A program made the position numbers and the translations under genes. The notes under the pieces are model-generated. The model did not search any database. It saw nothing but the letters and a program-made list of their open reading frames with translations, and was not told where the DNA came from. Below are positions 1 to 6,700 of a stretch of 64,000 nucleotides of DNA, piece after piece. The DNA is from Myxococcus qinghaiensis. Lineage in GTDB: Bacteria; Myxococcota; Myxococcia; Myxococcales; Myxococcaceae. The number at the start of each line of letters is the position of its first letter. Position 1 is the stretch's first letter. The stretch spans positions 165,703 through 229,702 of the forward strand of contig NZ_JAKCFA010000020.1 in the NCBI RefSeq assembly GCF_024198215.1, in the 5' to 3' direction.

Positions 1-1
1 C

Positions 2-1960
2 ATCGAGGTGCTCGGCCGGGAGTGGCTGGTGACGAATGGCCTGGGGGGCTATGCGTCCAGCACGCTGGCGGGGGTGAATGCGCGTCGCTACCACGGCCTC
101 TTCATCCCCACCCTGCCGGAGCGGGGCCGCACCGTCATGTTGTCCCGACTGGTGGAGACCGCCCGGGTGGAGGGGCAGAACTACCGGCTGGAGGGGGAGG
201 TGCGCGCCGACGGCACGCTGATGGGGGACACCTCGCTGCTGCACTCCTTCCGGCTGGATGGCCTCATCCCCGAGTGGGAGTACGTCCTGGGCTCCACGCG
301 CCTGCGTCGCAGGCTGGTGCTGGTGCACGGCGAGAACACGCTCTTCATCGAGTGGGCACACCTGTCCGGGCCTCCCGTGAAGCTCCGGCTGCGGCCCTTC
401 CCGGTGTTCCGCGTGCACGAGCACGACTTCCCGCACGGCTACTGCCAGCCGAAGGTCGTCCTCCAGGGAGAGCGCATCGAGATGTTCGCGGAGAAGGACG
501 CGCCGGCGCTGAAGTTGCGGCTGTACGCCGACGGCACGGTGCCCTTCGTGGCGCTGCCTGAAATCTCCTCGCCGCAGCTGTACCGGACGGAGCGCGCCCG
601 GGGGATGCCGCACATCGAGACGCAGGCGAGCCCCGGCTACTTCGAGTGCACGGTGCGGCCGGGCAGTCGCCTGTCGCTCGGCGCCACGGTGGACGACTGG
701 ACGCTGTTGGACCGCGACCCCGCCATGAGCTTCGACATGGAGCGCGAGCGCGAGTGGCGCCTCTTGGAGCGCGCGCCCATGGCGGCGAGGACGGGCACCG
801 CGGCGCGCCTCGTCCTGGCGGGGGACCAGTTCATCGTCGACCCCATGCGCACGCGCGACGATGCGTGGGCCCGGGCGATTGGCGAGGATGCCCGCAGCGT
901 CATCGCCGGCTACCCCTGGTTCACCGACTGGGGCCGCGACACGATGATTTCGCTGGAGGGGCTGACGGTGTGCTCGGGGCGCTTCCGCGAGGCGGCGGCG
1001 ATTCTGCGGACGTTCCGGCACCACGTGAAGGACGGGCTGTTGCCCAACCTCTTCCCGGAGGGCGAGGCGGACGGGCTGTACCACACGGCCGACGCGACGC
1101 TCTGGTTCTTCCACGCGGTGGACCGCTACGTCACGGCCTCAGGCGACATGGAGCTCCTGCGCGAGTTCTATCCGACGTTCGAGGACATCGTCCGCAAGCA
1201 CGAGCAGGGCACGCGCCACAACATCCGCATCGACCCGAAGGATGGGCTGCTGACGCAGGGTGAGGAGGGCTACCAGCTCACCTGGATGGACGCGAAGGTG
1301 GACGGCTGGGTGGTGACGCCCCGGCGCGGCAAGGCGGTGGAGCTCAATGCGCTGTGGTTCAACGCCATGCGGTTGATGGCGGAGTGGGCCGGGCTCCAAG
1401 GACTGGACGCGGCGCCCTACGCGCAGGCCGCGCAGAAGGCCCAGGACTCCTTCAACCAGCGCTTCTGGAATCCCGAGGAGCGGTGCCTGTACGACGTGGT
1501 GGACGCGGAAGGCGGTGTCAATGACGCCGCCGTGCGGCCCAACCAGATTTTCGCCCTGTCGCTCAAGTACCCGGTGCTCAACCCGGACAAGTGGCCGGAC
1601 GTGCTGCACAAGGTGGAGACGGAGCTGCTCACGCCGGTGGGGCTGCGCTCGCTGGCGTCGGACCACGACGACTACAAGGCCACGTACGACGGAGACCTGC
1701 GCGCGCGCGACGCGGCGTACCACCAGGGCACGGTGTGGAGCTGGCTGATTGGCCACTACGTGGACGCGGCGCTGCGGGTTCAGCCGGACCGCGCGCACCT
1801 GCGGGACGTCATGGACGGCCTGGAGACGCACCTGAGACAGGCGGGCGTCGGGCAGGTGAGCGAAATCTTCGACGCCACGCCGCCCTTCAGGCCACGAGGG
1901 TGCATCGCCCAGGCCTGGGGAGTGGCCGAGGCGCTGCGGGTCTTCCTGCGCACCGCCTGA
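2..1960 (+). CDS. Glycogen debranching enzyme (amylo-alpha-1,6-glucosidase), 5' end cut by the window
   Basis: About 650 residues are visible and the frame is open to the left edge, so the true start probably lies outside; a GTG at 8 is only an internal candidate. The N-terminal part (REWLVTNGLGGYAS near residue 5, then RYHGLF) is the usual opening of bacterial debranching-enzyme N domains. The C-terminal half carries the GDE_C (alpha,alpha)6-barrel signature GYPWFTDWGRDTM around residue 300 and continues to a normal end (AQAWGVAEALRVFL). The family removes alpha-1,6 branch glucose from glycogen in the cytoplasm, which fits myxobacterial glycogen turnover during growth and development. It is convergent with the PP2C gene, 7 bp between the two stop codons. 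Confidence 0.9.
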   Translation: MEVLGREWLVTNGLGGYASSTLAGVNARRYHGLFIPTLPERGRTVMLSRLVETARVEGQNYRLEGEVRADGTLMGDTSLLHSFRLDGLIPEWEYVLGSTRLRRRLVLVHGENTLFIEWAHLSGPPVKLRLRPFPVFRVHEHDFPHGYCQPKVVLQGERIEMFAEKDAPALKLRLYADGTVPFVALPEISSPQLYRTERARGMPHIETQASPGYFECTVRPGSRLSLGATVDDWTLLDRDPAMSFDMEREREWRLLERAPMAARTGTAARLVLAGDQFIVDPMRTRDDAWARAIGEDARSVIAGYPWFTDWGRDTMISLEGLTVCSGRFREAAAILRTFRHHVKDGLLPNLFPEGEADGLYHTADATLWFFHAVDRYVTASGDMELLREFYPTFEDIVRKHEQGTRHNIRIDPKDGLLTQGEEGYQLTWMDAKVDGWVVTPRRGKAVELNALWFNAMRLMAEWAGLQGLDAAPYAQAAQKAQDSFNQRFWNPEERCLYDVVDAEGGVNDAAVRPNQIFALSLKYPVLNPDKWPDVLHKVETELLTPVGLRSLASDHDDYKATYDGDLRARDAAYHQGTVWSWLIGHYVDAALRVQPDRAHLRDVMDGLETHLRQAGVGQVSEIFDATPPFRPRGCIAQAWGVAEALRVFLRTA

Positions 1961-1975
1961 CGCGAGGTCAGGCGG
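1953..1975. terminator. Perfect stem-loop spanning two convergent stop codons
   Basis: A 9-bp perfect stem (1953-1961 with 1967-1975) and 5-nt loop cover the end of the debranching-enzyme gene and reach the end of the convergent PP2C gene. There is no T-tract on either side, so this is a candidate bidirectional terminator or mRNA-stabilising hairpin rather than a classic intrinsic terminator. Confidence 0.4.
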
Positions 1976-2732
1976 CGTGGTAGCGGGCGAGCACGCAGGT
2001 GACGTTGTCGTTGCCGCCCGCGGCGTTCGCCATGTCGATGAGCTGGGAGCACGCCTTGTCCAGCTCCGGCGTGCGGCCCAAAATCTCCTGCATCTGCGGG
2101 TCGGTCACCATGCCGCTCAGGCCGTCCGAGCACAGCAGGAAGACATCGCCCGGCTGCGGCTCCACGCGGGAGACGTCCACCTGGACGTTCTCCTTCATGC
2201 CGAGCGCTCGGACGATGACGTTCTTGTGCGGGAAGTTCTCGACCTCCTCCGGCGAGAGCTTCTTCGCCTTGAGGTAGTCGTTGAGCAGGGAGTGGTCCTC
2301 GGTGATCTGCTTGAGGGCTCCGGAGCGGAAGAAGTACACGCGGCTGTCGCCCACGTGCCCGACGTAGGCGACGTCGCTGGCGAAGTGCAGGCTGACGATG
2401 GTCGTCCCCATGCCCTTGTACTTCGACTCGCTGCTGGCCTTCTCGAAGATGCGCGCGTTGGCGAGCTTGATACCGGTGGCCAACCGGTTCTCGTCATAGT
2501 TGCGCTGCTTGTCCATCTTGAAGGGCCAGGTGCTGTCCTGGTCCTTGGACGTCATCTTGTAGAACTCACCCAACTCGTCCACGGCGATGCGACTGGCGAT
2601 TTCTCCAGAGGAGTGACCACCCATCCCGTCCGCGACGATGAAGAGGTGCTCATCGGGCAACATGAGGAAGTTGTCCTCGTTGTGGTTCCGCTTCATCCCG
2701 ACGTGGGTGCTGCCGGCTACCTCGATGCGCAT
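1968..2732 (-). CDS. PP2C-family protein serine/threonine phosphatase
   Basis: 254 residues, Stp1-like length. All PP2C metal-site motifs are present in order: RNHNEDN (with the metal-binding acidic residue), VADGMGGHSSGE, HVGDSRVYFF, EDHSLLND, LLCSDGLSGMV and GGNDNVTCVL. It should dephosphorylate Ser/Thr-phosphorylated proteins in the cytoplasm, countering the Hanks-type kinases that are abundant in myxobacteria (two are encoded in this window at 18.7 and 38.7 kb). A longer frame begins at 2774, but the ATG at 2732 gives the normal PP2C N-terminus (MRIEVAGSTHVG), so it is preferred. It lies 90 bp downstream of the DUF192 gene on the same strand. Confidence 0.93.
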   Translation of the reverse strand: MRIEVAGSTHVGMKRNHNEDNFLMLPDEHLFIVADGMGGHSSGEIASRIAVDELGEFYKMTSKDQDSTWPFKMDKQRNYDENRLATGIKLANARIFEKASSESKYKGMGTTIVSLHFASDVAYVGHVGDSRVYFFRSGALKQITEDHSLLNDYLKAKKLSPEEVENFPHKNVIVRALGMKENVQVDVSRVEPQPGDVFLLCSDGLSGMVTDPQMQEILGRTPELDKACSQLIDMANAAGGNDNVTCVLARYHAA

Positions 2733-2822
2733 GCGCGGGGACTCTTCTAAGGGGACGAGAAACTGGCGGCGCACGTTAACAAAGCGCTCGGAAAACGGTC
2801 AAAAGACGTGCTCTGGGTGCGG

Positions 2823-3200
2823 TCAGGCAGGGGACACCGGGGCAGGGGAGGCGGGCTCGAAGCTCAAGCGGTCCCCTTCCTGGGTGCCGCTCGCGGCCAG
2901 GACGCCCGCGGGCAGCTCCAGCACCGAGCGGGCCTGGAAGTACACGGACGTCGTCCTCCAGGGTGGCAGTGCCATCATCTGCTTGACGATACGCCCCTGG
3001 GCGTCCAGGAAGGCGACGTCAATGGGGATGCGCATGAAGAACGTGTGGATGGAGTTGCAGGGCTGGATGTGGAGGCCCTCGCCCACGGCGAGCTGCTCGC
3101 GCCCCATCAGTCCCTTGAAGCGCTGGGCGAAGGAGGTGGCCTTCTCCGCCCGGTCCGCCAGCGGCTTCTGCCGCGTCTCGTTGGTCACCTTCCAGCGCAT
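2823..3200 (-). CDS. DUF192 family protein
   Basis: 125 residues. The DUF192 core is clear: a RFKGLMGRE turn, then the NSIHTFFMRIPIDVAFLD strand with the hallmark FFM.IPID, followed by ALPPWRTT and VLELPAG. Many family members are exported, but no signal peptide is visible here. The biochemical role of DUF192 is not established. It is divergent from the TrmL-like gene with only 17 bp between start codons. Confidence 0.85.
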   Translation of the reverse strand: MRWKVTNETRQKPLADRAEKATSFAQRFKGLMGREQLAVGEGLHIQPCNSIHTFFMRIPIDVAFLDAQGRIVKQMMALPPWRTTSVYFQARSVLELPAGVLAASGTQEGDRLSFEPASPAPVSPA

Positions 3201-3217
3201 GTAGCGCGTTCTACCCC

Positions 3218-3721
3218 ATGCTCGAGCCCCTGGCGCGTCCTCTGCATCTGGTTCTGGTCTCCCCCCAGATTCCCCCCAACACCGGCAATGTCGCCCGCTT
3301 GTGCGCGGTGACGGGCTGCCGGCTCATCCTGGTGGAGCCCCTGGGCTTCTCCATCGATGACCGGAACCTGAAGCGGGCCGGGCTGGACTACTGGGACAAG
3401 GTATTTCTACGGCTGTACCCGACTTATGGGGCGTACGTGGAGGCGTATCCGGAGGCCCGGCGGTGGTTGTTCTCGGCGCGGGCGGAGCAGACGTTGTTCG
3501 AGGCGCGCTTCGAGGAGGGGGACCACCTGGTGTTCGGCTCGGAGGTGACGGGGTTGTTGCCGGAGGTGATGGAGGGGGGGACGGGGACGGCGCTGACGAT
3601 TCCGATGCTGGAGGGGCGGCGGAGCATGAACCTGTCCACGGCGGTGGGGGTGGGGACGTACGAGGCGCTGCGACAGGTGTGTTTCACCGGGGCGGGCAGG
3701 CGTGCACCCTCGGCAAGTTGA
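3218..3721 (+). CDS. trmL: SPOUT-class tRNA (cytidine/uridine-34 2'-O)-methyltransferase, TrmL-like
   Basis: 167 residues, the typical TrmL size. SPOUT motifs are visible: PQIPPNTGNVARLC near residue 17, VFGSEVTGL near 108, then IPMLEGRRSMNLSTAVGVG forming the knotted AdoMet site. The family 2'-O-methylates the wobble nucleotide of tRNA-Leu isoacceptors. Close SPOUT relatives modify other positions, so substrate assignment is by family only. The gene is followed 33 bp later by the giant repeat gene on the same strand. Confidence 0.85.
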   Translation: MLEPLARPLHLVLVSPQIPPNTGNVARLCAVTGCRLILVEPLGFSIDDRNLKRAGLDYWDKVFLRLYPTYGAYVEAYPEARRWLFSARAEQTLFEARFEEGDHLVFGSEVTGLLPEVMEGGTGTALTIPMLEGRRSMNLSTAVGVGTYEALRQVCFTGAGRRAPSAS

Positions 3722-3754
3722 GGGGCGGTGAGGAGGGACTACACTGCGGCGAGG

Positions 3755-6700
3755 ATGACTCCGTCGCAGGCCGCCGAAGCGCTGTACTCCGCCCACAAAT
3801 CCCGAGCCACGGGCTGGCTGACGCTGTCCGCTGGAGGGCGCGAGTCGCGGCTGATGTTGCGCGAGGGCGACCTCGTGGGGACTCGGCTGGGGTTCGGATA
3901 TCAGAGTCCGGCGCAGGCCTTGTTGCAGAGCGGGTTGTTGAGCGCGGAGGCGTTGGATGCGCTCTGGGCGCGGGGTGGTGCGGGCGAGGCGGACGAGGAG
4001 CTGCTGGAGGAGCACGGGCTGGAGCGGGACGCGGTGGTGGAGCAGCAGGTGCTGGCCCACGTGCGGCGGTTGAGTGAGCTGGCGGAGCGCGCGGCGTTCG
4101 AGCCTGGGAGCGTGGAGGCGGAGTTCCAGCCCATCTCCGGGGTGAGGGTGGTGCGGGCGGCGCTGGAGCGGCCGGGGGCGGGAGGGGCGAAGGGGCGGGT
4201 GTTCCGGTGCGCGGATGTGGCGGCGTGCGAGCCGTGGCTGACGGATGCGTCCGAGCGGGAGTTGCTGGAGACGCTGGGGGAGTTCCGTGAGCCGGAGTCG
4301 CTGACGCCCGCGCGTGAGGCGCTGCTGCTCGTGCTGGAGCGCGAGGGTGGGGTCGAAGCGCTGTCGGTGGAGGAGTGGGAGGCGAGGGAGGAGGCGCGGA
4401 GGCAGGAGGAGGAGGCCGCGCGCAAGAGGGCGGAGGAGGAGCGCGTCCGTGCCGAGGAGGAAGCTCGGCGGGCGGAGGAGGCTCGGCTTCGCGCGATTGA
4501 AGAGGCTCGGCTGGCGGAGGAGGCGAGGCTTCGCGCGATTGAGGAGGCCCGGCTGGCGGAGGAGGCCCGGCTTCGCGCTGAGGCGGAGCGGCTGGCGGAA
4601 GAGGCTCGGCTGGCGGAGGAGGCGAGGCTTCGCGCGATTGAGGAGGCGCGACTCGCGGAAGAGGCTCGGTTGGCGGAAGAGGCCCGGCTCGCTGAAGAGG
4701 CCCGGCTCGCTGAAGAGGCTCGGGTTCGTGCGGAGGAAGAGCGTCGCGCGGAAGAGGCCCGACTCGCTGAAGAGGCGCGGCTCGCTGAAGAGGCGCGGCT
4801 CGCTGAAGAGGCTCGACTCGCTGAAGAGGCTCGACTCGCTGAAGAGGCTCGACTCGCTGAAGAGGCTCGGCTCGCTGAAGAAGCTCGGGTTCGTGCAGAG
4901 GAAGAGCGTCGCGCTGAAGAGGCTCGGCTCGCGGAAGAGGCCCGGCTGGCCGAAGAGGCTCGACGGGCTGAAGAGGCCCGACTCGCTGAAGAGGCGCGGC
5001 TTGCTGAAGAGGCCCGGCTTGCTGAAGAGGCGCGGCTCGCTGAAGAGGCGCGGCTGGCCGAAGAGGCTCGACTCGCTGAAGAGGCCCGGCTGGTCGAAGA
5101 GGCTCGTGCCCGCGCGGAGGAAGAGCGTCGAGCTGAAGAGGCACGACTGGCCGAAGAGGCACGGCTCGCTGAAGAGGCACGGGTTCGTGCCGAGGAAGAG
5201 CGCCGCGCGGAAGAGGCTCGACTCGCGGAAGAGGCCCGGTTGGCCGAAGAGGCCAGGCTCGCTGAAGAAGCTCGGGTTCGTGCCGAGGAAGAGCGCCGCG
5301 CGGAAGAGGCTCGGTTGGCGGAAGAGGCCCGACTGGCCGAAGAGGCACGGGTTCGTGCCGAAGAAGAGCGACGTGCGGAAGAGGCTCGACTCGCCGAAGA
5401 GGCTCGACTGGCTGAAGAGGCTCGGGTCCGCACCGAAGAAGAGCTTCGAGCTGAAGAGGCTCGACTCGCGGAAGAGGCTCGGCTGGCGGAAGAGGCTCGG
5501 CTGGCGGAAGAGGCTCGGCTGGCGGAAGAGGCTCGACTCGCCGAAGAGGCTCGGGTCCGCGCCGAGGAAGAGCGACTCGCGGAAGAGGCTCGACTCGCGG
5601 AAGAGGCTCGGGTCCGCGCCGAGGAAGAGCGTCGAGCGGAAGAGGCACGCCTAGCCGAAGAGGCTCGACTCGCCGAAGAGGCTCGGGTCCGCGCCGAGGA
5701 AGAGCGTCGAGCGGAAGAGGCACGCCTAGCCGAAGAGGCTCGACTCGCGGAAGAGGCTCGAGTCCGCGCCGAGGAAGAGCGGCTCGCCGAAGAGGCACGA
5801 CTCGCCGAAGAGGCACGACTCGCCGAAGAGGCACGACTCGCCGAAGAGGCACGACTCGCCGAAGAGGCTCGGATCCGTGCCGAGGAAGAGCGGCTCGCCG
5901 AAGAGGCACGACTCGCCGAAGAGGCACGACTCGCCGAAGAGGCACGACTCGCCGAAGAGGCTCGGATCCGTGCCGAGGAAGAGCGTCGAGCGGAAGAGGC
6001 ACGCCTAGCCGAAGAGGCTCGGCTGGCGGAAGAGGCTCGACTCGCTGAAGAGGCACGACTGGACGAAGAGGCACGGGTTCGTGCCGAAGAAGAGCGTCGC
6101 GCTGAAGAGGCCCGACTGGCCGAAGAGGCTCAGGTCCGAGCTGAGGAAGAGCGTCGAGTTGAAGAGGCTCGACTCGCGGAAGAGGCTCGACTCGCGGAAG
6201 AGGCCCGGGTCCGCGCCGAGGAAGAGCGACTCGCGGAAGAGGCTCGACTCGCCGAAGAGGCCCGGCTGGCGGAAGAGGCCCGACTCGCGGAAGAGGCTCG
6301 ACTCGCGGAAGAGGCCAGGGTCCGCGCCGAGGAAGAGCGACTCGCTGAAGAGGCACGACTCGCCGAAGAGGCTCGGATCCGTGCCGAGGAAGAGCGTCGA
6401 GCGGAAGAGGCTCGGATCGCGGAAGAGGAGCGGCTGGCTGAAGAGGCCCGGCTGGCCGAAGAGGCTCGACGGGCTGAAGAGGCGCGGCTTGCTGAAGAGG
6501 CGCGGCTCGCTGAAGAGGCCCGGCTTGCTGAAGAGGCCCGGCTCGCTGAAGAGGCGCGGCTCGCTGAAGAGGCGCGGCTGGCCGAAGAGGCTCGACTCGC
6601 TGAAGAGGCCCGGCTGGTCGAAGAGGCTCGTGCCCGCGCGGAGGAAGAGCGTCGAGCTGAAGAGGCACGACTGGCCGAAGAGGCACGGCTCGCTGAAGAG

